DNA of 64,000 nucleotides from Pseudomonas sp. Au-Pse12 (GTDB lineage Bacteria > Pseudomonadota > Gammaproteobacteria > Pseudomonadales > Pseudomonadaceae), in assembly GCF_021341665.1 (NCBI RefSeq), contig NZ_JAJTTH010000003.1, positions 372,001 to 436,000 of the forward strand, given 5' to 3'. Made by a program: the position numbers and the translations under genes. Below are positions 30,437 through 39,308 of the stretch, piece after piece. Position 1 is the stretch's first letter, and every line of letters starts with the position of its first letter. Below the pieces are notes generated by a model. The model was given only the letters and a program-made list of their open reading frames with translations, did not search any database and was not told the DNA's origin.

Positions 30437-31417
30437 ATGAAATTCGATACGGCCTACTGCATCAGCCTCGATGACAAGTTGTCGATCTATGACGTGCGGG
30501 ATCTGAATTTCGATGAAACCCTGGTCTTCGATTCGGCCAAGGAAAGTTTCCAGTGCCCCAATGACGAATGTCGCGCGGCGTTCGATGCAGCCAATCAACT
30601 GGGCACCTTCAATGCCAAGAACGTCAATTACATCCGTACCCCGCACTTCAAGAACCTGCCCACCACCCTGCATATAGAAGGCTGCCCTTATGGCGTCGGC
30701 AAAGGTGCTGGCAACGTCGAGGGGGCAATGGCCGCGGATGAGCGCGAGGAGCACTTCCCCTCGGAATTGCTGCTGACCCGCCGCGAATACGTGCGCAAAC
30801 CCGCCAGCCCGGCAGCCGCGCTCGATACCCCACGGGACCATCCGTCAGTCGCCACGACCACGTCGCACACCCCAAACGTCGCGCGCGACAGCACTCCGGA
30901 CAAGACCAGCGTCTTCGCCCATCCGGTGGAGTGCTTTGTGTCGAACATCGACGACAAGGAACTGCTCAAGCGCATGCCGTTGAAGATCGGCGAGCACACG
31001 GCGAGCTACGCGTCGTTCTTCAAGAAGATCGAGTACCTGCTGGACAACAAGGGGCTGATCTACTGGGGCAAGATCAAGGAAATCAAGGACTACACCCAGA
31101 GCTTTCGCATCGATTTCGAGCAGAAGGTCTGGTTCAAGGACGATGGCGAGGCCAAGAAGAAGCCCTATTCGGTCAACGTCTACCTGAGCAAGAAACTCAT
31201 CGACAACTACCGCAAGCGCAACGCCTTCCTCGAAGAGATCAAGGGCGCCGCCGACAGCCAGCGTGAGTTGTACTGTTTCTTCTATGGCGTCACTCCGACC
31301 CTCAAGCAGGTGCCGAGCAAGAAAAATCCCGAAGCCACCTTCGGCGTCTTCAGCGCCAATATCGAGAACCTGGACCACTTCGTGATCCGCGAGGCGCCGG
31401 GGCTGGAGGCTAAATAA
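30437..31417 (+). CDS. hypothetical protein with a CoiA-like N-terminal zinc ribbon
   Basis: A 326-residue protein of unknown function. The N-terminal 90 residues contain a probable zinc site: Cys40-PNDE-Cys45, then RTPHFKNLP and His79-IEG-Cys83, arranged like the zinc-ribbon of CoiA-type and related nucleic-acid enzymes. Residues about 115-160 are a low-complexity Pro/Thr/Ala linker. The C-terminal half has YLLDNKGLIYWGKIKEIKDY, DFEQKVWFKDDG and FGVFSANIENLDHF, which look like a mixed alpha/beta or OB-like domain. No nuclease motif is obvious. The ATG at 30437 is chosen because the in-frame upstream part is non-coding-like. It is monocistronic and flanked by unrelated genes. Confidence 0.6.
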   Translation: MKFDTAYCISLDDKLSIYDVRDLNFDETLVFDSAKESFQCPNDECRAAFDAANQLGTFNAKNVNYIRTPHFKNLPTTLHIEGCPYGVGKGAGNVEGAMAADEREEHFPSELLLTRREYVRKPASPAAALDTPRDHPSVATTTSHTPNVARDSTPDKTSVFAHPVECFVSNIDDKELLKRMPLKIGEHTASYASFFKKIEYLLDNKGLIYWGKIKEIKDYTQSFRIDFEQKVWFKDDGEAKKKPYSVNVYLSKKLIDNYRKRNAFLEEIKGAADSQRELYCFFYGVTPTLKQVPSKKNPEATFGVFSANIENLDHFVIREAPGLEAK

Positions 31418-31495
31418 CCGCCATCGCTTTCAGCGCTGGAGCCATTCCACGGCGACCGCCCCGGGGCCCTTGAGCCGCCGGGCCGGATACCGCTA

Positions 31496-32311
31496 TCACT
31501 TCAGGCACATGCTCAACAGCACCAGCAGCAACAGGCCGACGTACACCCGTGCATGCACCCGGTCAGGAATCCTGCCAATCCAGGGCGCGGCCAGGCGAAT
31601 GCCCAGCAACGAGCCAAGGGTCAGCACGCAGAACCCCAGCAGGTCGACATAACCGATGAACCAGGGCCCCAGATCGAACCGACTGTAACCTGCCAGCGCC
31701 ATATAGGTTGCGGTGCCCGCCAGCGCCACCGGCACACTTAGCGGATTGGCCATGGAGGTGGCCTGGGTCATGCTCAGGCCACAACGGCGTAACAGAGGGA
31801 CCGTCATGACGCTGCCACCCACCCCGAGAAAGGTCGCGATAACGCCTATTCCTACACCACCAAAGAGGGTTTCGCCTGCCCCGAGGTCACGGGGTTGCTG
31901 CCCGCTCGACGGCTCAAGAAAGCCACGCCGCAGCACACAGTCGGCAATGGTGATGGCCAGATAGGCGATAAAGGCATAGCTGATCACCTGGCCACTCACC
32001 CACATGGCGGCGGCCGCTCCAAACATCGCTCCCACGCCGATATAGCCCCCAAGAGGCCACAGGTAGCGACGGATAAGGTTGCCGGCGCGCCGGTGCCGAC
32101 GGGTCGCAACCAGGGCGTTAACGATCATGACGCAGGTCGAAGTGGCCACCGCGACATGCATGGCCACCTGCCCCACCGCCGAGTCGGCGCCCTGAGTGCC
32201 AAGCAGCATCCAGTACAGCAGCGGCACCACCACAAACCCGCCGCCAAAGCCGAACAGCACGGCGCTGATGCCCGTCAGGCAACCAAAGAATGCCAGCAAT
32301 AGATAGAACAT
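31496..32311 (-). CDS. TSUP (TauE/SafE) family membrane permease
   Basis: A 271-residue inner membrane protein with about eight hydrophobic segments and the two repeated glycine-rich motifs of the TSUP family: FGFGGGFVVVPLLYWML near the start and FLGVGGSVMTVPLLRRCGLS in the second half. Family members export sulfonates, sulfite or other organic anions; the substrate here is unknown. The start at 32311 has GGAAGGAAG upstream. It is divergent from the AraC-family gene at 32426, which may control it. Confidence 0.88.
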   Translation of the reverse strand: MFYLLLAFFGCLTGISAVLFGFGGGFVVVPLLYWMLLGTQGADSAVGQVAMHVAVATSTCVMIVNALVATRRHRRAGNLIRRYLWPLGGYIGVGAMFGAAAAMWVSGQVISYAFIAYLAITIADCVLRRGFLEPSSGQQPRDLGAGETLFGGVGIGVIATFLGVGGSVMTVPLLRRCGLSMTQATSMANPLSVPVALAGTATYMALAGYSRFDLGPWFIGYVDLLGFCVLTLGSLLGIRLAAPWIGRIPDRVHARVYVGLLLLVLLSMCLK

Positions 32312-32425
32312 CGAGCCGCTTCCTTCCAGATAGAAGCCCTGGACGATAGAGCGCCCGCGCTTGGCCGGCTTCAGCAAGTCAGCCAATAATGTTTGCGTTT
32401 ACGCCAAGCACGGGACTTTGTCGGC

Positions 32426-33217
32426 ATGCGCAATATTTCCATCGACCAGCTGGATCAGACCCCACGCCCGGTGCTGGCCATCGGCACCGACTACGCCGAT
32501 GGACAACGCCTGCCACGCCACCGGCATCGGCGGGCGCAACTGCTGTATGGCGCCACCGGGGTGATGCAGGTGAGTACCGATCAGGGCAACTGGGTGGTCC
32601 CGCCGCAACGTGCGGTGTGGATTCCGCCAGGGGTAGAACATGAAGTGCTGATGCTTGGGGTCAGCACTCGCAGCCTTTATATAGAACCTGCCGCCGCCCC
32701 CCTGGACAGCAACGGCTGCCGGGTTGTCGGCATCTCGCCACTGCTGCGCCAACTGCTGCTGGAGGCCGTGGACATGCCCCTGGAATACGATCAGCACGGG
32801 CGTGACGGGTTGCTGGTCGGCCTGCTGCTGCACGAAATCCAGCGCTGCCCTCGCCTGCCGCTACACATCCCCTTGCCGGCCGATGGCCCACTGCTGGAAT
32901 TGTGCCGGGCTTTTCTCGCTCACCCCGATGTCCATCAATCTCCCCAACATTGGGCTGACCGACTGCATATCAGCCTGCGTACCTTCAACCGCTGGTTTCG
33001 CCAAGAGACCGACATGAGCTTCGTGCAGTGGCGCCAACGGGCCTGTGTGATTCAGGCCCTGGCACGGCTGGCGACAGCCGAGCCGGTCACCCGCATTGCG
33101 CTGGATCTTGGCTATGACAGCCCCGGTGCGTTCTCCACCATGTTCCGTCGGGTGCTGGGGCAAGCCCCTAGTACCTACCTGGATCAGGAGCATCCGTCTC
33201 CAGGAAAAACCTTGTGA
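32426..33217 (+). CDS. AraC-family transcriptional regulator
   Basis: A 263-residue regulator with an N-terminal cupin domain (HRHRRAQLLYGATGVMQV, VVPPQRAVWIPPGVEHEV) and a C-terminal AraC helix-turn-helix pair (HWADRLHISLRTFNRWFRQET and VTRIALDLGYDSPGAFSTMFRRVLGQAPSTYL). The arrangement matches the NimR/YeaM-like subgroup that often controls a divergent efflux or permease gene, as here with the TSUP permease. The start is taken at the ATG at 32426; an upstream in-frame TTG is unlikely. Confidence 0.88.
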   Translation: MRNISIDQLDQTPRPVLAIGTDYADGQRLPRHRHRRAQLLYGATGVMQVSTDQGNWVVPPQRAVWIPPGVEHEVLMLGVSTRSLYIEPAAAPLDSNGCRVVGISPLLRQLLLEAVDMPLEYDQHGRDGLLVGLLLHEIQRCPRLPLHIPLPADGPLLELCRAFLAHPDVHQSPQHWADRLHISLRTFNRWFRQETDMSFVQWRQRACVIQALARLATAEPVTRIALDLGYDSPGAFSTMFRRVLGQAPSTYLDQEHPSPGKTL

Positions 33218-33323
33218 CCAATGGCCGGGGCGGCAGCAGAAATTGAGTTTGATCCGCGGGCAAAACAACTGTACAAATAACCAGTATCAAGCCAACGCAC
33301 TGCTTAACCTCCCGGAGAAAACC

Positions 33324-33641
33324 ATGGCCTCTCTAGCGATGAAAATCACCCTGGAACGTATCGCGCTCTATCAGTTCACCCCACAGCACTGCGCCCAGGC
33401 CCGGGACATGCTGGATTGGGACATGGATCAGCTGTCACGCGAGTCTGCGGTCTCGGTGCAAGCCATCCAGCGTTTTGAAGCCGGTTATGAAGTTCGTGAT
33501 GTCACCCGCCTGGCCCTGGCGTTCTGCCTTGAAGCCCAGGGCCTGGTGTTCTTCCCCGGCTTCGCCCCAGGCCGCGGCATGAACATCAGAGGGGCCACTC
33601 CCAACCCGATGGAGCGCCCCGACTACGCCATGATCGAATGA
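33324..33641 (+). CDS. small helix-turn-helix protein, XRE-like
   Basis: A 105-residue protein. Residues about 25-75 form a compact helix-turn-helix region (ARDMLDWDMDQLSRESAVSVQAIQRFEAGYEVRDVTRLAL). It resembles the XRE fold used in small Pseudomonas regulators that start from an ARxxLxWxxxxLA pattern. The C-terminus is Gly/Pro-rich. The ATG at 33324 has CGGAG upstream. It converges with, and overlaps by 19 bases, the truncated kinase gene on the other strand. Confidence 0.7.
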   Translation: MASLAMKITLERIALYQFTPQHCAQARDMLDWDMDQLSRESAVSVQAIQRFEAGYEVRDVTRLALAFCLEAQGLVFFPGFAPGRGMNIRGATPNPMERPDYAMIE

Positions 33642-33772
33642 TCCAGTGCCCTGAGCAGTTGCTCGCACAAGGCCGGCACTGACGAGTGAGTCGAATCCAG
33701 GCGAAGCAGCGGGCAGGCCAGGATGGTGGTCCCGGAACCGGTGGCGCCGAATATATGCACTCTGTTGGCCAT
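33623..33772 (-). pseudogene. internally deleted P-loop (adenylate-kinase-like) ATPase, 49 codons left
   Basis: An intact start with GGAG upstream opens MANRVHIFGATGSGTTILA, the first beta strand and P-loop typical of small AAA-type kinases of about 180 residues. It then jumps directly into CPLLRLDSTHSSVPALCEQL, which has the form of the C-terminal end of the same kind of protein (xCPVLRLDG...). About 130 codons of the middle, including Walker B and the lid, appear to be missing, while the frame is kept to a TAG. The P-loop itself has Thr where Lys is usual (GSGTT), as many members of this group do. It is probably a dead gene. Confidence 0.65.
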
Positions 33773-33812
33773 GACGCAGCTCCTTTGCGGCGAACCTCCA
33801 ACAGACGTCTAC

Positions 33813-33846
33813 AACCTTGAGCCGGCTTTAACCTTGAGCCGGCTTT
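33813..33846. repeat. 17-base perfect tandem repeat
   Basis: AACCTTGAGCCGGCTTT occurs twice head to tail, ending 27 bases beyond the stop codon of the metallo-hydrolase gene. Each copy contains a short AAGCCGGCTT-like palindrome core. Confidence 0.8.
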
Positions 33847-33873
33847 GCCCAGCGGCCCACCGCCGGGCCTGGC

Positions 33874-34932
33874 TCAGGCGGGCTCGACGCCAACCAGCTC
33901 CTGCGTACCGTCCACCTCCAGCCACCAGGCACCGCCCCGTTGAGGTTGCGCCAGGGTGAAGGCCTCGCCCATCTGCGGCGTGGTGATGTGGATGCTGCGC
34001 TCCCAGGCCAGGGCCAGGATTCGATCAAAGGGTTCATGCCAGGCATGCATCGCCAGATCAAAGGTGCCGTTGTGGATCGGCAGCAGCCAGCGGCCTTGCA
34101 AGTCGATATGGGCTTGCAGGGTTTGCTCGGGCTGCATGTGCACATGGGGCCATTCGACGTTGTAGGCTCCGGTTTCCATCAGCGTCAGGTCGAATGGGCC
34201 GTACTGCTGGCCAATGCGCTTGAATCCGTCGAAGTAGCCGGTATCGCCACTGAAGAAGATCCGCGTCGGGCCGTCGATCATCACCCAGGAGGCCCACAAG
34301 GTGCGGTTGCCATCGAACAGGCCGCGCCCGGAAAAATGCTGCGATGGCGTGGCCACGAAACGGATTCCCGCAACTTCGCTGCCCTGCCACCAATCCAGTT
34401 GCCGCACCTTGGCCGCCGGCACGCCCCATTTGACCAAGGTGTCGCCCACCCCCAGCGGAGTGAGGAAATGCCGGGCCTTGCCTGCCAGGGTCAACACGGT
34501 CTTGCGATCCAGGTGATCGTAATGATCGTGAGACAGGATCACCGCCTCGATCTCGGGCAACTGCTCCAGGCTGATGGGCGGCTGGTGAAAGCGTTTCGGG
34601 CCGGCCCATTGCACGGGTGATGCACGCTCGGCAAACACCGGATCGGTGATCCAGAACTTGTCACGCATCTTCAGCAGCACCGTGGAATGCCCCAGACGGA
34701 ATACGCTGTGATTGGGCGCGGCGAACAACTGCTCGCGGGTCAGTGGCTGCACCGGAATGGCACCGGCCGGCCGGGTGTTGCGGGGCTTGTGGAACAACAT
34801 GTTCCAGAATATCTGCAGCGTCTTGCCAAAGCTGGCACGACGCACCGGCGCATGATTACGGAAGGCCCCCTGCTCCTGGCGCGAGGTTTCCTCGCGGGGA
34901 GCACGGGTAATGCTGGACGAGACAGTGGCCAT
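33874..34932 (-). CDS. MBL-fold metallo-hydrolase, NAPE-PLD/UlaG-like
   Basis: A 352-residue metallo-beta-lactamase-fold hydrolase. The metal-binding motif SHDHYDHLDRKT (HxHxDH) is near the middle. FRLGHSTVLLKM, ATPSQHFSGRG, FFSGDTGYFDGFKRIG and LPIHNGTFDLAMHAWHEPFDR follow, in the order of the NAPE-hydrolysing phospholipase D-like group. The start at 34932 gives MATVSSSITRAP. There is no clear signal peptide but a basic N-terminus. It is divergent from a TetR regulator with a palindromic operator between them. The substrate, possibly a lipid or lactone, is unknown. Confidence 0.85.
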   Translation of the reverse strand: MATVSSSITRAPREETSRQEQGAFRNHAPVRRASFGKTLQIFWNMLFHKPRNTRPAGAIPVQPLTREQLFAAPNHSVFRLGHSTVLLKMRDKFWITDPVFAERASPVQWAGPKRFHQPPISLEQLPEIEAVILSHDHYDHLDRKTVLTLAGKARHFLTPLGVGDTLVKWGVPAAKVRQLDWWQGSEVAGIRFVATPSQHFSGRGLFDGNRTLWASWVMIDGPTRIFFSGDTGYFDGFKRIGQQYGPFDLTLMETGAYNVEWPHVHMQPEQTLQAHIDLQGRWLLPIHNGTFDLAMHAWHEPFDRILALAWERSIHITTPQMGEAFTLAQPQRGGAWWLEVDGTQELVGVEPA

Positions 34933-35039
34933 GATTGAAATGACTCCATGGAACGCGGCAAGGTTCCGACGTGGCGTTGCAGGACGATCTACTGGCCAAG
35001 GCACGCAAGCATCAGCCGCCAATCATCGTTTCGAGGACG

Positions 35040-35061
35040 AACTACACTACACAGTGTAGTT
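35040..35061. promoter_or_regulatory. palindromic operator between the MBL hydrolase and tetR
   Basis: AACTACAC-TACACA-GTGTAGTT is a perfect inverted repeat of eight bases with a six-base centre. It lies 108 bases from the hydrolase ATG and 75 bases from the tetR ATG. Size and position fit a TetR-family operator controlling both genes. Confidence 0.75.
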
Positions 35062-35135
35062 TCTACATTGCAACAGAAAAAAGACAAAGTAGACTGCCCA
35101 GTGCTCCTACCGCCCACCCTGATCGAACCCAATTT

Positions 35136-35744
35136 ATGACAGCCCCCAAGCGCCTCACCGACCTCAAACGCAGTGCCATCGTCCAGGCGGCGATCAGCGA
35201 ATTCCGCACCAGCGGTTTCGAGATCACCAGCATGGACAAGATTGCCGCTACGGCTGGAGTGTCCAAGCGCACGGTGTACAACCACTTTCCCAGCAAGGAG
35301 GAGCTGTTCGCCGAGATCCTGCACAAGCTCTGGGCCAGCATCAGTGCGCAATCGGAAATCGTCTATTGCAGCGACCTGCCACTGCGCCAGCAGCTGGAAA
35401 ACCTCCTGCGGGCCAAGCTGCAACTGCTGGCCGACGACAACTTCCTCGACCTGGCCCGGGTAGCGATCGCCGCCGCCATTCACTCACCGGAACGGGCGCA
35501 GAACATGGTGGCGCGCCTCGGTGAACGGGAAGAAGGCCTGACCTTGTGGATTCGCGCCGCCCTGGCCGACGGCCGGCTCAAGCCCGTGGACGCGGAATTC
35601 GCCGCGACCCAGATGCACGGCCTGCTCAAGAGCTTCGCCTTCTGGCCGCAGATCACCATGGGCCAGCCGCCACTGGCTGCGGACATGCAAACCCGGGTCG
35701 TCGAGTCGGCGCTGGACATGTTCCTCGGCCACTACCAGGCCTGA
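35136..35744 (+). CDS. TetR-family transcriptional regulator
   Basis: A 202-residue regulator. The helix-turn-helix covers residues about 10-55 (RSAIVQAAISEFRTSGFEIT, MDKIAATAGVSKRTVYNHF). A C-terminal ligand domain of the TetR_C type follows (LADGRLKPVDAEFAATQMHGLLKSFAFWP). The ATG at 35136 follows a poor ribosome site, and an upstream frame to 34971 would run over the operator and is rejected. It probably represses the divergent metallo-hydrolase and itself. Confidence 0.9.
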   Translation: MTAPKRLTDLKRSAIVQAAISEFRTSGFEITSMDKIAATAGVSKRTVYNHFPSKEELFAEILHKLWASISAQSEIVYCSDLPLRQQLENLLRAKLQLLADDNFLDLARVAIAAAIHSPERAQNMVARLGEREEGLTLWIRAALADGRLKPVDAEFAATQMHGLLKSFAFWPQITMGQPPLAADMQTRVVESALDMFLGHYQA

Positions 35745-35925
35745 ACGCCCGCGCAATCTGTGCCGTGACTCCCCCCCGACGCTTCCGGCCACTGTGAAAT
35801 GGCTTCGAAGGACACTGATTATTCTCAGTGGAATAAATGACAATATTCACCAGACTGATCCGATAAACGGCTAAGCCGAAAGAACACCACACGGTGTTTC
35901 AGTACAGAACCTGGTGCAGGAATTT

Positions 35926-36996
35926 ATGGAAAATCAACGCGGCAGGGGCCTGTCATTTGCCCGGCGCATCTATCGTCCAAGGATCATCGGCCTGGGTATC
36001 GGCGGTATCAGTGTCTTCGCCGCGCTCTATCCCCTGGCACTGCCGGGCTGGACATGGGCCCTGCTCCTGTTCAACGGCCTGCTCTGGCCCCACCTGGCCT
36101 ATCAACTCTCCACCCGCTCGACCTTTCCCTATCAGGCTGAACGTCGCAACCTGCTGTACGACTCGATGCTGGGCGGTTTCTGGGCCGCCACCATGCAGTT
36201 CAATCCGCTGCCTGCGGTGACCATCCTGTCGATGATGGCCATGAACAACGTCGCCGCAGGCGGCTTGCGCCTGTTCATCCGTGGCGGCCTGGCACAGTGC
36301 GCCGGGATACTCCTGTCATGGCTGCTGTTCGGTGTGCACTTCAGCAGTCAGATCAGCCCGTTGCAGATCTACGCCTGCCTGCCGATGCTCACGTTCTATC
36401 CGCTGGCGGTGGGCACGGTCTGCTACCGGTTGGCAATCAAGCTGTCCGAGCACAAGCGCGCCCTCAGCGCACTGAGCCGCACCGACAGCCTCACCGGCCT
36501 ACTCAACCACGGCTCCTGGAAGGACCTGCTGCACATCAAGTTCCACAAGTGCCAACAGCGCCAGATCGATGCCAGCATCGCCCTGATCGACATTGACTAC
36601 TTCAAGGCGATCAACGACACCTACGGGCACATCATCGGCGATACGGTGCTGCGCCATTTGAGCAGCGAACTGCGGCGCAACCTGCGCCATGATGATCTTG
36701 CCGGCCGCTACGGCGGCGATGAATTCTGCGTGATACTGCCGCGCATGAGCCCACAGCAGGCACTGGATGTCATGGAGCGCCTGCGCCAGGTATTCAGCCA
36801 GTACCAGCATCCGCAAGTGGCGGAGTTGAAAGTCAGCCTGAGTATTGGCCTGGCCGCATTCGACCCCGCGTTCAAGGATCCCTCCAGCTGGCTGCACGCC
36901 GCCGACAAAGCCCTGTACCAGGCAAAAAACAGCGGCCGTAATCGAATAGCCAGCAATGACGACGAAGCCCGCCCCGCACAAACACAAATGGCATAA
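35926..36996 (+). CDS. membrane diguanylate cyclase, MASE2-GGDEF
   Basis: A 356-residue enzyme. A MASE2-type membrane sensor of about five helices fills residues 10-185, and a GGDEF domain follows from about 195 (TDSLTGLLNHGSW). The active site is YGGDEF (Gly263-Phe267), preceded exactly five residues earlier by an RxxD inhibitory site (RHDD), so product inhibition is likely. It should make c-di-GMP from two GTP at the inner membrane, like AdrA/DgcC. AGGA lies 5 bases upstream of the ATG at 35926. A possible terminator hairpin follows and then a BdlA-like gene. Confidence 0.93.
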   Translation: MENQRGRGLSFARRIYRPRIIGLGIGGISVFAALYPLALPGWTWALLLFNGLLWPHLAYQLSTRSTFPYQAERRNLLYDSMLGGFWAATMQFNPLPAVTILSMMAMNNVAAGGLRLFIRGGLAQCAGILLSWLLFGVHFSSQISPLQIYACLPMLTFYPLAVGTVCYRLAIKLSEHKRALSALSRTDSLTGLLNHGSWKDLLHIKFHKCQQRQIDASIALIDIDYFKAINDTYGHIIGDTVLRHLSSELRRNLRHDDLAGRYGGDEFCVILPRMSPQQALDVMERLRQVFSQYQHPQVAELKVSLSIGLAAFDPAFKDPSSWLHAADKALYQAKNSGRNRIASNDDEARPAQTQMA

Positions 36997-37006
36997 AAAC
37001 CCAAAA

Positions 37007-37048
37007 AACTTATACAAAAAGGAAGTAAAAAACATTTTTGTACAAGTT
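37007..37048 (+). terminator. AT-rich hairpin after the GGDEF gene
   Basis: AACTTATACAAAAA and TTTTTGTACAAGTT pair over 14 bases with one mismatch and a 14-base loop, starting 10 bases after the stop codon. The T-rich right arm suggests a weak terminator or an RNase target. Confidence 0.55.
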
Positions 37049-37354
37049 AATTTGGATTTTCCCCAGTAATTGCCATCATAATGCCGTCACTTCGCTACCG
37101 TAGAAGTCCTCCCTATGGGGGGCTGATACCGTGGCTCACCCACCCAACCAAATCGATCCGCAGCCACTACGTCTCCTCTTGAGGCGGCCAACGACGCCTG
37201 TGCGCAACGTCGTCCGCTTCACCGCTACGGGTTTGTCTGTCAGTCATGGAACGCTGACATTGAGCAGATAATGCCAATCGCCGAGGAGCATTTGGCATAC
37301 CAGCGCAATCAATAGGGATCGACGTAACGTTTCTCCCACAGAGCACCCGTCAAC
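37049..37354. other. promoter and leader region of the BdlA-like gene
   Basis: This 306-base gap has several short GC-rich pairings, such as CCTCCC/GGGGGG near 37112 and GTCAGT...GCTGAC near 37235-37260. No ORF with coding character is seen. No known riboswitch core was recognised; c-di-GMP-I and -II signatures are absent. Confidence 0.35.
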
Positions 37355-38674
37355 ATGCTATTCAACCGCCACAACAAGACCATCGATTCCCTGCAGCAAA
37401 CCATCGCCGAACAGTCCCGCCTGCTGGAAGCCATCGACCGCTCCATGGCAGTGATCGAGTTCGACCTGCAGGGCACCGTCCTGCGGGCCAACGACAACTT
37501 TCTCAAGACCCTGGGCTATCGCGAAGATCAGGTGCTGGGCCAGCCCCATCGCCTGTTCTGTACCCCCGAATACGCCCGCAGCAGCGACTATCAACAGCTG
37601 TGGAATGCCCTCAAGGACGGCCAGTTCAAGTCGGGCACTTTCGAACGCGTGGCCAGCAACGGGCAGAGCCTGTGGCTGGAAGCCAGCTACAACCCGATCC
37701 GCGACGCTTCCGGCGCGGTGTACAAGGTGGTCAAGTACGCCCTCGACGTCACCGCCCGGGTGCAGGAAGAGGTTGAAGCGCGGAACAAGCTGGACGCCAT
37801 CGACCGCGCCATGGCGGTGATCGAGTTCAACCTCGATGGCAGCATCATCGGTGCCAACGCCAACTTTCTCAGCCGCCTGGGCTACAGCCTGGCCGAGATC
37901 AAGGGCAAGCATCACCGGATGTTCTGCAAGCCCGAGCTGGTCAGCAGCAGCGCCTACCAGGACTTCTGGAACCGCCTGAACAAGGGTGAATTCTTCAATG
38001 GCCGGTTCGAACGGATCGATAGGCATGGCCGTACGCTGTGGCTGGAAGCCAACTACAACCCGGTCTACGACGCCAGCGGGCGCCTGTGCAAAGTGGTCAA
38101 GTACGCCGCCGACGTCACCCAGCAGGTCGAGAAACACGAGCAGGATGCGCAGAGCGCGAGCCAGGCTTATCACATCTCGGTGCAGACCCGTAAAGTCGCC
38201 GAACAGGGCACCGGCGTCATCCAGCAGGCCGCCAGTGAGATGCGCCAGATCGCCGAGAACATCGAGGGCTCTTCAACGCTGATCGCCCGGCTCGGTGAAC
38301 GTTCCGAACAGATCACCGCCATCGTCAACACCATCCGCGCGATTGCCGACCAGACCAACCTGCTGGCGCTCAATGCCGCCATCGAGGCCGCCCGGGCCGG
38401 GGACCAGGGCCGGGGTTTCGCCGTGGTGGCCGATGAAGTCCGGCAACTGGCGGCGCGCACCAGCGGCTCGACGGCGGAAATCTCCAGCATGATCGACATG
38501 ATCCAGAACGAAACGCAGCAAGCGATCAAGAGCATGGACGGGACCCGCGAGCGAGCGGCCAAGGGCGTGCAACTGGCGAATCAGGCGGGCACGGTGATCC
38601 TGCAGATTCGTGATGGCGCCAGCGATGCAGTGCAGGCGGTGAGCATGTTCGCCGAAGAACGCGGAGCACTCTGA
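37355..38674 (+). CDS. bdlA: cytoplasmic PAS-PAS chemotaxis transducer, BdlA-like
   Basis: A 439-residue protein without membrane segments. It has two tandem PAS domains (about 22-135 and 143-257) that repeat the pattern DRxMAVIEFxLxGxxxxANxNFL and LWLEAxYNPxxDxSGxxxKVVKYAxDVT. A methyl-accepting signalling domain ends in the hairpin [27 protein letters not shown]. This is the architecture of P. aeruginosa BdlA, which controls biofilm dispersion in response to c-di-GMP and nutrients. It lies downstream of a diguanylate cyclase on the same strand. BdlA orthology is likely but other PAS-MCP paralogues exist. Confidence 0.8.
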   Translation: MLFNRHNKTIDSLQQTIAEQSRLLEAIDRSMAVIEFDLQGTVLRANDNFLKTLGYREDQVLGQPHRLFCTPEYARSSDYQQLWNALKDGQFKSGTFERVASNGQSLWLEASYNPIRDASGAVYKVVKYALDVTARVQEEVEARNKLDAIDRAMAVIEFNLDGSIIGANANFLSRLGYSLAEIKGKHHRMFCKPELVSSSAYQDFWNRLNKGEFFNGRFERIDRHGRTLWLEANYNPVYDASGRLCKVVKYAADVTQQVEKHEQDAQSASQAYHISVQTRKVAEQGTGVIQQAASEMRQIAENIEGSSTLIARLGERSEQITAIVNTIRAIADQTNLLALNAAIEAARAGDQGRGFAVVADEVRQLAARTSGSTAEISSMIDMIQNETQQAIKSMDGTRERAAKGVQLANQAGTVILQIRDGASDAVQAVSMFAEERGAL

Positions 38675-38763
38675 GGGCACATTTTCCCGAGGTCATCAGT
38701 GACCTCGGGCCTGGTCCGTGGGGCTATAGTGGCCTGACGTCCCAGCGCCTGGCGGAGGCCATC

Positions 38764-39303
38764 ATGAGTTCCAGCAACACACCGAAAGAAACCACCCCGG
38801 TCATCGATCACCTGCGCTTTCACCGCGCCCACGCCCATCTGGCGCCGACCTTCGGCACCGACAGTTTCGCCTTGAAGGCCGAAGCCTTCGCCCGGTTCTT
38901 CGGCACCCCGACCTTTCTCGGCGCACAAACCCTGGTGGTGGTGGTCTGGATCGCTCTCAACCTCAGTGGCGTCACCCAGTTCGACGTGTACCCCTTCATC
39001 CTCCTGAATCTTGCCTTCAGCCTCCAGGCCGCTTACGCCGCGCCCCTGATTCTCCTGGCCCAGACCCGCCAGGCAGCGCGCGACAAGGCCCAGTCGGATG
39101 CCGATGCCCAGCACCGCGAAGCCCTGGCCATTGCCAACAGCGAGCGCCAGGCCCAAGCGGCGCAGACCACCGCGCAACTGATGGAACTGCTGGAGCAGAA
39201 CACCCGCCTGACGGAAATGACCAAGCAACTGACCGAGCGCATCGAGAACCTCACCAGCGAGATGCATGAACACTTTGTGCGCAAGGAACAACCCAGTGCC
39301 TGA
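38764..39303 (+). CDS. DUF1003 family membrane protein
   Basis: A 179-residue protein with two hydrophobic segments (residues about 55-75 and 78-100). The DUF1003 core is FGTPTFLGAQTLVVVVWIALN followed by YPFILLNLAFSLQAAYAAPLILLAQ. The C-terminal half is a Gln/Ala-rich helix likely to form a coiled coil. The function is unknown; it is an inner membrane protein. It stops five bases before the convergent LysR gene. Confidence 0.85.
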   Translation: MSSSNTPKETTPVIDHLRFHRAHAHLAPTFGTDSFALKAEAFARFFGTPTFLGAQTLVVVVWIALNLSGVTQFDVYPFILLNLAFSLQAAYAAPLILLAQTRQAARDKAQSDADAQHREALAIANSERQAQAAQTTAQLMELLEQNTRLTEMTKQLTERIENLTSEMHEHFVRKEQPSA

Positions 39304-39308
39304 ACGCC

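Noticed and set aside
37049..37354. A c-di-GMP riboswitch between the cyclase and the BdlA-like gene
   Set aside because: No GEMM-I or GEMM-II conserved core is present, although the context would be attractive.
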